64,000 bases of DNA from Candidatus Tidjanibacter faecipullorum (GCA_019116245.1 DXCC01000002.1:1-64000), one strand, 5' to 3'; numbered from the stretch's first letter, positions 8,209 to 17,779 are shown. The notes: generated by a model not told the origin, from the letters alone. Translations and numbers: made by a program.

Positions 8209-9354
8209 ATGAAAATCGTCATCGCTCCGGACAAATTCAAAGGCACGCTGACCGCAGCCGAAGCCGCCCGCGCCCTGGCCGACGGCCTTACCGCCGCCCT
8301 GCCCGACCAGCACCCCGATCTGGTGCTGCGCCCGATGGCCGACGGCGGCGAAGGTACGCTCGAGGCGCTGGCCGGAAGTTGCAACCGGCTGCCGGTAGCG
8401 GAGGCCCACGACGCACTGGGACGCCCGATCCGCTGCCGCTACGGCATCACCACCGAAGCGGATGCCCCCGCCGCCCTGCTCGAAGCCGCAGCCACCATCG
8501 GCCTGCAACACCTCGCCCCCGGCGAACGCAATCCGCTGCGGACCAGTTCCTACGGATTCGGCGAGGCACTCCGCACAGCACTCGAGGCCGGATGCCGCCG
8601 GTGCACCGTCACGATCGGCGGTTCGGCCACCAGCGACTGCGGCGCCGGGCTGCTTGCCGCATTGGGATGCCTTTTCCGCACCCCGGAGGGGACACCCCTG
8701 CCCCGCCCCACCGGGGCCGATCTGATCCGCATCGTCGCCATCGATCCCGCCCCGTTGCGACATCGGCTGGACGGTTGCCGCATCCGGGTACTCTCGGATG
8801 TAGACAATCCGCTTCTCGGCCCGCACGGCGCTGCGGCGGTCTTCGCCCCCCAGAAAGGGGCCGACGCCGAAGCTGTCCGCCAACTGGAGGCAGGCGCCGC
8901 CCACTTTGCCGCCCTCACCGAAAGGACCTTGGGACGCAACTGCGCCGAGGTGCCCGGCAGCGGTGCCGCGGGAGGCATCGGCTGGGCGCTGCTGACCTAC
9001 TGCGACGCCGAACTGACCGCCGGCGCCGACTACGTCGCCCGTCACATCGGGTTGGAGGAGGCACTGGCCGACGCCTCGCTGGTCATCACGGGCGAAGGGT
9101 GTTTCGACCGCCAGAGCCTGCACGGCAAGGTGGTTGCCCGGGTGGCCGCTCTGGCCGCCCGCCACGCCATCCCCACCTTCGTGCTGTGCGGCACCCGCCG
9201 CGACACAATCGCCCCGGAGGCCCTCTCCGCCGCCGGCATCTCCGGCGTGGTGGCACTCACCGACCGCGTCTCCCCCGCAGAAGCCGTCGCCCGCCCGGCC
9301 CTTCACCTGGCCGCAGCAGCCGCCGACCTGCTCCGCCGCCTCATCATCCGATAA
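8209..9354 (+). CDS. Glycerate kinase (GlxK/GarK family)
   Basis: A 381-residue glycerate kinase of the GK1 family, phosphorylating D-glycerate to 2-phosphoglycerate (family members differ; 3-phosphoglycerate is the alternative). Motifs: MKIVIAPDKFKGTLTAAEAA at the N-terminus, RPMADGGEGTLEAL near residue 45, TIGGSATSDCGAGLLAALG near 140, and ITGEGCFDRQSLHGKV near 290 (classical TGEG..D.QS..GK). Full length, start by ATG eight codons downstream of an AT-rich region. It is a single gene that precedes, but is probably not part of, the histidine operon, which has its own promoter. Confidence 0.93.
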   Translation: MKIVIAPDKFKGTLTAAEAARALADGLTAALPDQHPDLVLRPMADGGEGTLEALAGSCNRLPVAEAHDALGRPIRCRYGITTEADAPAALLEAAATIGLQHLAPGERNPLRTSSYGFGEALRTALEAGCRRCTVTIGGSATSDCGAGLLAALGCLFRTPEGTPLPRPTGADLIRIVAIDPAPLRHRLDGCRIRVLSDVDNPLLGPHGAAAVFAPQKGADAEAVRQLEAGAAHFAALTERTLGRNCAEVPGSGAAGGIGWALLTYCDAELTAGADYVARHIGLEEALADASLVITGEGCFDRQSLHGKVVARVAALAARHAIPTFVLCGTRRDTIAPEALSAAGISGVVALTDRVSPAEAVARPALHLAAAAADLLRRLIIR

Positions 9355-9520
9355 CCGCTCCGTACCGGCCGGCAATAATCCGCTCCGCAGCTCGTTTTTC
9401 GGAAAGAGACGCGGCCGCTTCACACGGCTTTGCCCCCGTTTCTCCCGCTCCGACCGCCTCCCGGCCCGAAAAAATCGGGGATGAAGGCCATACATTATTT
9501 TATGGTTCGGAGAAAAAACG

Positions 9521-9528
9521 TATATTTG
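9521..9528 (+). promoter_or_regulatory. -7 element TATATTTG of the hut operon
   Basis: Good TAnnTTTG match 50 bases before the ftcD start codon, after an AT-rich stretch (TTATTTTATGG) that may supply the -33 region. The leader is A/C-rich without a Shine-Dalgarno site. Confidence 0.65.
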
Positions 9529-9577
9529 AAGGTTGGAACGAAACCAAACCAAAAACACATATCAACAAATCACAGTC

Positions 9578-11278
9578 ATGAATAAACGGCTTGTAGAATG
9601 CGTCCCGAATTTCAGCGAAGGACGCAACATGGGCATCATCAAGGAAATCACCGATGCAATCACCTCCGTAGAAGGTATCAAACTGCTCGACGTGGATCCC
9701 GGACAGGCAACCAACCGTACGGTGGTTACCTTCGTCGGCGAACCCGAAGCGGTTGCCGAGGCAGCCTTCCGCGGCGTACGCAAGGCATCGGAGCTGATCG
9801 ACATGCGTCACCACAAGGGTGCCCACCCCCGTATCGGCGCCACCGACGTGCTCCCGATCATCCCGGTAGCCAACATCACCCTCGAGGAGTGCGCCGAGAT
9901 CGCCCGCACGCTGGCCAAAAGAATATACGACGAACTGGGCATCCCGACCTACAACTATGAGGCCGCCGCACAGCGTCCCGAGCGCCGCAACCTGGCCGTA
10001 TGCCGCAAGGGCGAATACGAAGGGCTGGAGAAACGCATCTCCGATCCGAACGAGGCGCCCGACTTCGGTCCCGGCACCTTCACCGAGCAGGCTGCCCGCA
10101 GCGGCGCCACGGTAGTGGGTGCACGCGACTTCCTGATCGCCGTAAACTTCAACCTCAACTCGACCTCCACGCGCCGCGCCAACGCCATCGCCTACGACGT
10201 ACGCGAGAAAGGCCGTCCGATGCGCGAAGGCGGTTCGCCCGTAGGCAAGCCGATGAAAGACGAGAACGGCAAGACGATCATGATCCCCGGCACGCTGAAG
10301 GGCACCAAGGCCATCGGCTGGTACATTCCCGAGTACGGTATTGCCCAGGTATCGATGAACATCACCGACATCAAGCAGACCCCGCTGCACGTGGCCTTCG
10401 ACGAGGTGTGCCGTGCCGCTGCCGCACGCGGCGTACGCGTGACGGGCACCGAGATCGTCGGTCTGGTACCGCGCAACTCGCTCATCGAGGCAGGCAAATA
10501 TTTCCTCCGCAAACAGCAGCGTTCGACGGGCGTTTCGGAGAGCGAACTGCTCAAGATCGCCATCCACAGCATGGGGCTGAGTGACCTGGCTCCGTTCAAA
10601 CCGGAGGAAAAGGTAATCGAGTACCTGCTCGAGGCCGACAACAAGAAGAACAAACTGGTCGACCTGACCTGCAAGGGCTTCGCCGACGAGACGGCCAGCG
10701 AGTCGCCCGCTCCGGGCGGCGGTTCGATCTCCGCATACGCCGGTGCGCTGGGTGCCGCCCTCGGCACGATGGTCGCCAACCTCTCCTCGCACAAGGCCGG
10801 CTGGGACGCCCGCTGGGAGGAGTTCTCGAACTGGGCCGACAAGGGCCAGGCGCTCATGAGCGAACTGCTCATGCTGGTCGATGAGGACACCGAAGCCTTC
10901 AACCGCATCATGGACGTCTTCGCCATGCCGAAAGGCACCGACGCCGAGAAGGCCGCCCGCGCCAAAGCGCTCCAGGAGGCTACCCTCTACGCTACGCAGG
11001 TGCCCCTGCGCACGATGAAGGCCGCCGTCAAGGTATTCGAGATCGTCAAGGCCATGGCTACCGAAGGCAACCCCAACTCGGTATCGGACGCCGGCGTAGG
11101 TGCGCTGATGGCCCGTTCGGCCGTGCTGGGTGCCATGCTGAACGTGAAGATCAATGCCGCCGGTCTGAAAGACCGCAGCGTGGCCGAAGAGCTGATCGGC
11201 GAGGCCGAGAGCATTGCCCGCGAGGCCGAGCGTCTGGAGAAAGAGGTGCTCGAAATCGTAAACGAGAAAATCGACTAA
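9578..11278 (+). CDS. ftcD: Glutamate formimidoyltransferase fused to formimidoyl-THF cyclodeaminase
   Basis: A 566-residue bifunctional enzyme. The N-terminal part (about 1-325) starts MNKRLVECVPNFSEGRNMGI, the signature of the formiminotransferase N-domain with HHKGAHPRIGATDVLP holding the active-site His. It moves the formimino group from N-formimidoyl-glutamate to tetrahydrofolate. The C-terminal part (about 355-566) has ESPAPGGGSISAYAGALGAA, the signature of formimidoyl-THF cyclodeaminase, which gives 5,10-methenyl-THF and ammonia. This is the same domain order as in animal FTCD. The start is set at MNKRLVE rather than the 15-codon longer frame because the family begins there. First gene of the hut operon, so the pathway here goes through formimidoyl-glutamate to folate and not through HutG/HutF. 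Confidence 0.94.
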   Translation: MNKRLVECVPNFSEGRNMGIIKEITDAITSVEGIKLLDVDPGQATNRTVVTFVGEPEAVAEAAFRGVRKASELIDMRHHKGAHPRIGATDVLPIIPVANITLEECAEIARTLAKRIYDELGIPTYNYEAAAQRPERRNLAVCRKGEYEGLEKRISDPNEAPDFGPGTFTEQAARSGATVVGARDFLIAVNFNLNSTSTRRANAIAYDVREKGRPMREGGSPVGKPMKDENGKTIMIPGTLKGTKAIGWYIPEYGIAQVSMNITDIKQTPLHVAFDEVCRAAAARGVRVTGTEIVGLVPRNSLIEAGKYFLRKQQRSTGVSESELLKIAIHSMGLSDLAPFKPEEKVIEYLLEADNKKNKLVDLTCKGFADETASESPAPGGGSISAYAGALGAALGTMVANLSSHKAGWDARWEEFSNWADKGQALMSELLMLVDEDTEAFNRIMDVFAMPKGTDAEKAARAKALQEATLYATQVPLRTMKAAVKVFEIVKAMATEGNPNSVSDAGVGALMARSAVLGAMLNVKINAAGLKDRSVAEELIGEAESIAREAERLEKEVLEIVNEKID

Positions 11279-11290
11279 ACAAACCGTCCG

Positions 11291-11358
11291 GGTGCGGGAC
11301 CGGCAGCGCTCATACCCCGAACGCTGCCGGTCGGCCGCCCAAACGGCGGTTCCGCACC
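11291..11358 (+). promoter_or_regulatory. Nested hairpin between ftcD and hutU
   Basis: The inner stem GACCGGCAGCG / CGCTGCCGGTC (11298-11332) is enclosed by outer arms GGTGCGG / CCGCACC. It fills most of the 106-base spacer and is not followed by a T-run, so it looks like an mRNA-stability or processing element more than a terminator. Confidence 0.45.
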
Positions 11359-11384
11359 GGCAACCCATAAAAACACAAGCACAA

Positions 11385-13412
11385 ATGACGCTGAAAGAAT
11401 TTCAGGACGATATCCGTGCAGGCATCCCCGACGTGCTGCCCGCACCCAAGCCGTACGATCCGGCCATCAACCACGCGCCCAAGCGCAAAGACATTCTGAC
11501 TCCCAAGGAGAAGGCGCTCGCCATCAAGAACGCGCTGCGCTACTTCCCGGCCAAGCATCACAAGGAGCTGGCCGCCGAATTTGCCGAGGAGCTCAAACGC
11601 TACGGCCGTATCTACATGTACCGCCTGCGTCCCGACTACGAGATGTATGCCCGTCCGATCGACGAGTACCCGGCCCGCTGCCGTCAGGCTGCCGCCATCA
11701 TGCTGATGATCAACAACAACCTCGACAAGGCTGTTGCACAGCACCCCCACGAGCTGATTACCTACGGCGGTAACGGTGCCGTATTCCAGAACTGGGCGCA
11801 GTACCGCCTGGCCATGAAATACCTGAGCGAGATGACCGACGAGCAGACGCTGGTCATGTATTCGGGTCACCCGATGGGCCTCTTCCCCTCGCACAAGGAC
11901 GCTCCGCGCGTGATCGTCACCAACGGCATGATGATCCCCAACTACTCCAAGCAGGATGACTGGGAGCGCTACAACGCCCTCGGCGTGACGCAGTACGGCC
12001 AGATGACGGCCGGTTCCTACATGTACATCGGCCCGCAGGGCATCGTACACGGCACCACCATCACCGTGCTGAACGCCGCCCGCAAACAGATGCAGAAACG
12101 CGGCAAGGGCGAAATCGCCGGCATGCTCTTCGTGTCGTCCGGTCTGGGCGGCATGTCGGGCGCTCAGCCCAAGGCCGGTGTGATCTCCGGCGTAGTGAGC
12201 GTCATCGCCGAGATCAACCCGAAGGCCGTTCACACACGCCACTCGCAGGGTTGGGTAGATGAGGTCTACACCTCGCTCGACGAACTGCTGCCGCGCATCC
12301 GCAAGGCACGCGAAAACAAGGAGGCCGTATCGCTCGCCTACCAGGGCAACATCGTTGACCTGTGGGAGCGTCTGGCTGCCGAAGGCATCGACGTCGATCT
12401 GGGTTCCGACCAGACCTCGCTCCACAACCCGTGGGCAGGCGGCTACTACCCCGTAGGTCTGAGCTACGAGGAGTCGAACCGCATGATGGCCGAGCAGCCC
12501 GAGGAGTTCCACAAACGCGTGCAGGAGTCCCTGCGCCGTCAGGTGGCCGCCATCAACAAACTGACCGCCAAGGGCATGTATTTCTTCGACTACGGCAACG
12601 CCTTCCTGCTCGAGTCTTCGCGCGCCGGCGCCGACTGCATGGCCGAGGACGGCATCCACTTCCGCTACCCCTCCTACGTACAGGATATCATGGGCCCGAT
12701 GTTCTTCGACTACGGCTTTGGTCCCTTCCGCTGGGTATGTACGTCGGGCAAGCCGGAGGATCTGGCCAAGACCGACGAAATCGCCCTGCGCGTGCTGCGC
12801 GAAATCCGCAAGGACGCCCCGAAGGAGATCCAGGGTCAGCTCGACGACAACATCCTGTGGATCAGCAAGGCCGGCGAGAACAAACTCGTCGTGGGTTCGC
12901 AGGCCCGTATCCTCTACGCCGACTCGGAAGGCCGCACGAAGATCGCGCTGGCCATGAACGAGGCCATTGCCCGCGGCGAAATCACGGCTCCGGTCGTGCT
13001 GGGTCGCGACCACCACGACGTGTCGGGTACCGACTCGCCCTACCGTGAGACGTCGAACATCTACGACGGTTCGTGCTTCACGGCCGACATGGCGGTTCAG
13101 AACGTCATCGGCGACTCGTTCCGCGGTGCCACGTGGGTATCGCTCCACAACGGCGGCGGCGTCGGCTGGGGCGAGGTCATCAACGGCGGCTTCGGCATGG
13201 TGATCGACGGCACGGACGATTCGCGCCGCCACATCGAGGAGATGCTCCTGTGGGATGTGAACAACGGTATCGCACGCCGCAGCTGGGCCCGCAACGAGGG
13301 TGCCATGTTCGCCATCAAACGCGAGATGGAGCGCACCCCGAACCTGAAGGTGACCCTGCCGAACATCGCCGACGACGCGGTGATCGAAGAGGCGCTGAAA
13401 AACGTACAATAA
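11385..13412 (+). CDS. hutU: Urocanate hydratase
   Basis: A 675-residue NAD-dependent urocanase converting urocanate to 4-imidazolone-5-propionate. Recognised from GNGAVFQNWAQYRLAMKYLS, MYSGHPMGLFPSHKDAPRVI, SGLGGMSGAQPKAGVISGVV (NAD-binding glycine loop), SDQTSLHNPWAGGYYPVG, and the C-terminal SLHNGGGVGWGEVINGGFGM. It is longer than the roughly 555-residue Pseudomonas enzyme because of an N-terminal extension, as in other Bacteroidota and mammalian-type forms. The start at MTLKEFQDDIRAG excludes a basic 31-codon run encoded by the hairpin spacer. Second gene of the operon. Confidence 0.95.
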   Translation: MTLKEFQDDIRAGIPDVLPAPKPYDPAINHAPKRKDILTPKEKALAIKNALRYFPAKHHKELAAEFAEELKRYGRIYMYRLRPDYEMYARPIDEYPARCRQAAAIMLMINNNLDKAVAQHPHELITYGGNGAVFQNWAQYRLAMKYLSEMTDEQTLVMYSGHPMGLFPSHKDAPRVIVTNGMMIPNYSKQDDWERYNALGVTQYGQMTAGSYMYIGPQGIVHGTTITVLNAARKQMQKRGKGEIAGMLFVSSGLGGMSGAQPKAGVISGVVSVIAEINPKAVHTRHSQGWVDEVYTSLDELLPRIRKARENKEAVSLAYQGNIVDLWERLAAEGIDVDLGSDQTSLHNPWAGGYYPVGLSYEESNRMMAEQPEEFHKRVQESLRRQVAAINKLTAKGMYFFDYGNAFLLESSRAGADCMAEDGIHFRYPSYVQDIMGPMFFDYGFGPFRWVCTSGKPEDLAKTDEIALRVLREIRKDAPKEIQGQLDDNILWISKAGENKLVVGSQARILYADSEGRTKIALAMNEAIARGEITAPVVLGRDHHDVSGTDSPYRETSNIYDGSCFTADMAVQNVIGDSFRGATWVSLHNGGGVGWGEVINGGFGMVIDGTDDSRRHIEEMLLWDVNNGIARRSWARNEGAMFAIKREMERTPNLKVTLPNIADDAVIEEALKNVQ

Positions 13413-13422
13413 CACGACAGAG

Positions 13423-13465
13423 GCCGCCGGCGTCCCGATGCGGACTGCCGGCGGCGCTGTTTTAC
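13423..13465 (+). promoter_or_regulatory. Hairpin between hutU and hutH
   Basis: GCCGCCGGC / GCCGGCGGC separated by 15 bases and followed by GCTGTTTTA, 11 bases past the hutU stop and 27 before the hutH start. It has the form of a weak terminator inside the operon. Confidence 0.5.
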
Positions 13466-13491
13466 GAATACACCATATAATTATAATCAAG

Positions 13492-14976
13492 ATGAAAATC
13501 CACAAAATATCGGCCGAGCACATCACGCCGCGCCAGGCCTATGAGATCGCCATGGGCGGTTACAAACTCGAACTCTCCGACGATGCCCGCGCACGCATCC
13601 AGCGCTGCCGCGACTATCTGGACAGCAAAACCGAAAAGGACGCCACCCCCATCTACGGTGTGACGACCGGCTTCGGCTCGCTGTGCAACATCTCTGTGGA
13701 CAAGAAACGGCTGGGCGACCTGCAGAAAAACCTCGTCATGTCGCACGCCTGCGGTACGGGCGAGCGCGTTCCGCAGGAGGTGGTTCGCCTGATCCTGCTG
13801 CTCAAGATCCAGTCCCTCTCCTACGGCCACTCGGGCGTACAGGTAGCCACCGTCGAGCGTTTGATCGACTTCTTCAACAACGGCGTATGGCCGGTGATCT
13901 ACCAGCAGGGTTCGCTGGGCGCATCGGGCGACCTGGCTCCGCTGGCCCACATGTCGCTGCCGCTGCTCGGTCTGGGTCAAGTCGAGTTCGAAGGCAAGGA
14001 CATGCCGGCTGCCGAGGTGCTGAAGAAATTCGGCTGGGAGCCCATCCAGCTCCAGTCCAAAGAGGGTCTGGCCCTGCTCAACGGCACCCAGTTCATGAGC
14101 GCCTACGGCGTATGGTGCGTGGTGAACGCCCGTCACCTGTCCGAGTGCGCCGACAAGATCGGTGCCATGTCGCTGGATGCTTTCGACGGCCGCATCGAGC
14201 CCTTCTATGAGCCCGTACACCTCGTGCGCGCCCACAAGGGTCAGCTCGACACCGCCCGCAACTTCCGCGAACTGCTCAAGGGCAGCGAACTGATCGCCCG
14301 CCACAAGGAGCATGTACAGGATCCCTACTCGTTCCGCTGCATCCCGCAGGTACACGGCGCCACGAAGGATACGATCGACTACGTGGAGAGCGTCATCTCG
14401 ACCGAAATCAACAGCGTCACGGACAACCCCACCGTCTTCCCCGAGGAGGACATCGTCATCTCGGCCGGCAACTTCCACGGTCAGCCCATCGCACTGGTCA
14501 TGGACTTCCTTGCCATCGCCATATCGGAGCTGGCCAACATCTCCGAGCGCCGCATCTACAAACTGATCTCCGGTCAGCGCGGTCTGCCCTCGTTCCTGGT
14601 GGCCAACCCCGGTCTGAACAGCGGTTTCATGATTCCGCAGTACACGGCCGCTTCGATCGTCAGCCAGAGCAAGGGCCTCTGCATGCCCGCTTCGGCCGAC
14701 TCGATCCCCTCGTCACAGGGTCAGGAGGACCACGTCAGCATGGGTTCCAACGCCGCCACGAAACTCTACCGCGTGGTATGCAACACCGAACGCGTGCTGG
14801 GCATCGAGCTGTTCAACGCCGCCCAGGCGCTGGAGTTCCGTCGTCCGCTGAAGTCGTCGCCGGCCATCGAGACCCTCTTCGCCGACTACCGCAAGATCGT
14901 GCCGTTCATCTCGAACGACGAGATCATGTACCCGCACATCGACAGCTCCGTGAAGTTTGTCCACAACATGAAATAA
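13492..14976 (+). CDS. hutH: Histidine ammonia-lyase
   Basis: A 494-residue MIO-type lyase turning L-histidine into trans-urocanate and ammonia, the first step of the pathway. GSLGASGDLAPLAHMSLPLL near residue 145 contains the Ala-Ser-Gly triad that cyclises to the MIO prosthetic group. TPIYGVTTGFGSLCNISV holds the catalytic Tyr loop, and GNFHGQPIALVMDFLAIAIS and SSQGQEDHVSMGSNAATKL complete the active site. Start at MKIHKISAEHITPRQ. Third gene of the operon; its stop is 10 bases from the hutI start. Confidence 0.95.
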   Translation: MKIHKISAEHITPRQAYEIAMGGYKLELSDDARARIQRCRDYLDSKTEKDATPIYGVTTGFGSLCNISVDKKRLGDLQKNLVMSHACGTGERVPQEVVRLILLLKIQSLSYGHSGVQVATVERLIDFFNNGVWPVIYQQGSLGASGDLAPLAHMSLPLLGLGQVEFEGKDMPAAEVLKKFGWEPIQLQSKEGLALLNGTQFMSAYGVWCVVNARHLSECADKIGAMSLDAFDGRIEPFYEPVHLVRAHKGQLDTARNFRELLKGSELIARHKEHVQDPYSFRCIPQVHGATKDTIDYVESVISTEINSVTDNPTVFPEEDIVISAGNFHGQPIALVMDFLAIAISELANISERRIYKLISGQRGLPSFLVANPGLNSGFMIPQYTAASIVSQSKGLCMPASADSIPSSQGQEDHVSMGSNAATKLYRVVCNTERVLGIELFNAAQALEFRRPLKSSPAIETLFADYRKIVPFISNDEIMYPHIDSSVKFVHNMK

Positions 14977-14986
14977 CGACCATCTG

Positions 14987-16225
14987 ATGAGACTGACTAT
15001 CAAGAATATCGGCATTCTGGCCGGTATCGATGAGAGCGGTCGGGAACGCGTCATGGGTGCCGAGATGAAAAATCTCGGCACTTTGACAAATGCCTACCTG
15101 ATCGCCGAGGAGGGCAAGATCACGTCCTACGGTCCGATGGCCGAACTGCCCGAAGGCCGCTCCGACGAGGAGATCGATGCCCGGGGAGGCGTAGTGATGC
15201 CCGCCTTCTGCGACTCGCACACCCACATCGTCTATGCTGGCAGCCGCGAGGGCGAGTTCGTGGACAAGATCAACGGCCTCTCCTACGAGGAGATCGCCCG
15301 CCGCGGAGGAGGCATCCTCAACTCGGCCGACCGCCTGCACGAAGCCACCGAACAGGAGCTGTATGAGGAGGCCATGCCCCGCCTGCAGCAGATGATGGCT
15401 TCGGGTACGGGTGCCGCCGAGATCAAGAGCGGCTACGGCCTCTCGACGGAAGACGAGCTGAAGATGCTGCGCGTCATCCGCCGCATGGCCGAGAGTTCGC
15501 CCATGACCATCCGCGCCACCTTCCTCGGCGCCCACGCCGTGGCCCGCAACTACATCGGCCGCCAGAGCGAATATGTCGATCTGATCTGCCGCGAGATGAT
15601 CCCCGCCGTCGCCGCCGAAGGACTGGCCGACTTCGTGGATGTCTTCTGCGACCGCGGCTTCTTCACGCCGGAGGAGACCGCCCGCATGCTCGAGTGCGGA
15701 GCGAAGTACGGCATGCGTCCCAAAATCCACGCCAACGAGCTGGCCGCTTCGGGCGGCATCCAGGTGGGCGTGCAGTACGGAGCCCTCTCGGTGGACCACC
15801 TTGAGTTCACGGGCGACGAGGAGATCGCCGTGCTGCTCGGCTCGAAGACGATGCCGACCATCCTGCCGGGCGCCGCATTCTTCCTCGGCATGAACTATCC
15901 GCCTGCCCGCAAGATGATCGACGCCGGACTGGGCGTGGCCATCGCTTCGGACTTCAACCCGGGTTCGTCGCCGTCGGGCAACATGAAGTTCATCCTCTCG
16001 CTGGCCTGCATCAAGCTGCGCATGAACCCCCAGGAGGCCATCCACGCGGCCACGCAGAACAGCGCCTACGCCATGGGGCTGCAGCGCACGCACGGCAGCA
16101 TCACGAAGGGCAAGGTGGCCAACCTGTGGATCACGGAACCCGTTTCGTCGCTCGAATTCATTCCCTACGCCTACGGCACCTCGCTGACGGCCGGACTGGT
16201 TCTGAACGGCAAACGCGTGCTGTAA
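14987..16225 (+). CDS. hutI: Imidazolonepropionase
   Basis: A 412-residue amidohydrolase opening the imidazolone ring to N-formimidoyl-L-glutamate. CDSHTHIVYAGSREGEF near residue 75 supplies the HxH metal ligands, GYGLSTEDELKMLRVI the tyrosine/substrate region, KIHANELAASGG the third His, and ASDFNPGSSPSGNMKFILSL the catalytic Asp. Last gene of the hut operon, followed by a strong terminator. The four genes together turn histidine into glutamate plus two ammonia molecules and a folate one-carbon unit. No transporter or regulator of the pathway lies within the operon. Confidence 0.95.
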   Translation: MRLTIKNIGILAGIDESGRERVMGAEMKNLGTLTNAYLIAEEGKITSYGPMAELPEGRSDEEIDARGGVVMPAFCDSHTHIVYAGSREGEFVDKINGLSYEEIARRGGGILNSADRLHEATEQELYEEAMPRLQQMMASGTGAAEIKSGYGLSTEDELKMLRVIRRMAESSPMTIRATFLGAHAVARNYIGRQSEYVDLICREMIPAVAAEGLADFVDVFCDRGFFTPEETARMLECGAKYGMRPKIHANELAASGGIQVGVQYGALSVDHLEFTGDEEIAVLLGSKTMPTILPGAAFFLGMNYPPARKMIDAGLGVAIASDFNPGSSPSGNMKFILSLACIKLRMNPQEAIHAATQNSAYAMGLQRTHGSITKGKVANLWITEPVSSLEFIPYAYGTSLTAGLVLNGKRVL

Positions 16226-16247
16226 CCGCTGTCCGTAACCAACCGAC

Positions 16248-16284
16248 AAAGGGGCGGTGCGAAACATTTCGCACCGCCCCTTTC
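16248..16284 (+). terminator. Terminator of the hut operon
   Basis: Near-perfect 16-bp stem AAAGGGGCGGTGCGAA / TTTCGCACCGCCCCTTT with a 3-base loop, 22 bases past the hutI stop. Confidence 0.85.
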
Positions 16285-16333
16285 CATTGGTTCGGCCACC
16301 CCATCCGCGGCCGACCTCCCATCTCCCCCATAC

Positions 16334-16375
16334 GAAACGGGCCCGCAAAACCGATTTGCGGGCCCGTACGTTTCA
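16334..16375 (-). terminator. Terminator of the DUF4465 lipoprotein gene
   Basis: ACGGGCCCGCAAA / TTTGCGGGCCCGT stem, extended by GAAAC/GTTTC, 14 bases past the minus-strand stop. Confidence 0.75.
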
Positions 16376-16388
16376 TGAAACAATCGGC

Positions 16389-17615
16389 TTACTGCAGCTC
16401 GATGTTGTCAAGACAGAAGTACGAGGGAACGTTCAGGCCCCACGTCGGATCCACATCGTTCGACTCTACGGCAAACTGGAGTTTGTCCACTTGGCCGAGC
16501 GACGAGCAATCGACCATCTTCCAGTCGGACAACACATTGCCGTCCTTGGCCAGCTCGACCGTCAGCGTGCCGACCTCCGAACCGTTCAGCGAACCGGTTA
16601 CGACCAGATTGACCCAAATGGGCTCGGCTGCGTCATCCTCGCCGACCATCGGGGTGTTCTGGCAATAGAAATAGGTCTTGTTGGCATTGGCCACATCCAC
16701 CGAAGAGACCGTCACCGGCTCGGCAAACTCGATCGTCGGCACGTCATACTGGGCGGTGGGAGCCGAAACCGGCGCATACCCTATCGCAAAGATCGACGCC
16801 GAGGAGGCGAATACGCCGAACTGGTTGGAGTAGTCCCAGCCCAGATCCTCGGTGCTGATGTTGGACGACAGCGCAAAGCCGTTCCAGACATCATACGAAC
16901 TGCCATCATACGAGCTCAAATAGTAGTAGCTGCCCAGCGAAGCGCCCTGTTCGGTGTAGAGAATGCCGTCGAAGGTCGGCGTACCGTTCACATCGACGGC
17001 CAGCTCCCTGCCCCACAGGATATTCCGGTACTCACCCGAGGTAGCCGTCAGTTCGGCATCCTCGAAATCGATCAGCTTGTCGATCGTCTCGGACCCGGTC
17101 GAGGTGAAGGACAGTTCGTTGTAGAACGAAAACTCCAGCACGCGGTTCTCGGCGTCGGTCACCTCACCCTTGATCTCGTACTTGCCGTTGAAGGAGGCCA
17201 CGGTCACCGTACCGGCCGTCAGCGCAGCCGGATCGCCGGCATAGCTGCCCTCGCCGAACACGCTGAGGGTGCTGTTCTCGTCGAGCAGGATCGTACCGGG
17301 CTCCACCTCGTTGCCGACGGCATACTGGCCGCTGACCAGCTCGTCCCACCGGGAGGGATCGGCCGTAATCATCACCATCTTGAGCGATACGCCGTTGTTC
17401 TTGAAATTGTCACCCGCCTTGGTAGTCGTGGCTGCACGGAGCGTCACCACATACCGGCGCAGATTCTCCTCCCCGCCCTGATATTCGACACGGCCGTCCG
17501 TCAGCTTTTTCTCGTTGGACAAGGGCTCGTTGTTGCCATGGCTGAGATCGCAGGAAACGCCCAATACGGCCGCCAGCAGAGACAGGCAAGCCGCCATCAA
17601 TCTGTTCATCTTCAT
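16389..17615 (-). CDS. DUF4465-type surface lipoprotein
   Basis: A 408-residue protein starting MKMNRLMAACLSLLAAVLGV, with a lipobox ending at the Cys of GVSC, so it should be a lipoprotein. The N-terminal third (about 20-190) is beta-rich with repeated G-T/S turns and resembles no family I can name. From about 195 (LIDFEDAELTATSGEYRNIL) the arrangement of W.G.......G..YTEQGASLGSYYYLSSYDG, WNGFALSSN, NQFGVFAS and a C-terminal YFCLDNIEL matches DUF4465, a jelly-roll-like extracellular domain found in Bacteroidota. Ligand unknown; a carbohydrate or cofactor-binding role would be a guess. An ATG three codons upstream (17624) is an alternative start. TACTTTTG at 17666-17673 is its likely promoter. 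Confidence 0.7.
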   Translation of the reverse strand: MKMNRLMAACLSLLAAVLGVSCDLSHGNNEPLSNEKKLTDGRVEYQGGEENLRRYVVTLRAATTTKAGDNFKNNGVSLKMVMITADPSRWDELVSGQYAVGNEVEPGTILLDENSTLSVFGEGSYAGDPAALTAGTVTVASFNGKYEIKGEVTDAENRVLEFSFYNELSFTSTGSETIDKLIDFEDAELTATSGEYRNILWGRELAVDVNGTPTFDGILYTEQGASLGSYYYLSSYDGSSYDVWNGFALSSNISTEDLGWDYSNQFGVFASSASIFAIGYAPVSAPTAQYDVPTIEFAEPVTVSSVDVANANKTYFYCQNTPMVGEDDAAEPIWVNLVVTGSLNGSEVGTLTVELAKDGNVLSDWKMVDCSSLGQVDKLQFAVESNDVDPTWGLNVPSYFCLDNIELQ

Positions 17616-17665
17616 AATCGACATATAATTAAAACAATTTGATTTGCTGCCTTACACAGGTGTTG

Positions 17666-17673
17666 CAAAAGTA
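17666..17673 (-). promoter_or_regulatory. -7 element TACTTTTG for the DUF4465 gene
   Basis: TAnnTTTG match on the minus strand about 50 bases upstream of the start codon, in an AT-rich spacer. Confidence 0.5.
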
Positions 17674-17748
17674 CGACAAACCGGTCACACAACCGTAAAA
17701 TTCCGGTGAAATAATCGTCCGCCCCCTCCATCGAAGCCCCCCACCGCC

Positions 17749-17756
17749 TATCTTTG
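17749..17756 (+). promoter_or_regulatory. -7 element TATCTTTG for alkaline phosphatase
   Basis: Exact TAnnTTTG match 23 bases before the ATG, giving a very short leader. Confidence 0.6.
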
Positions 17757-17779
17757 ATCCATCAAACATATCACGAGCC

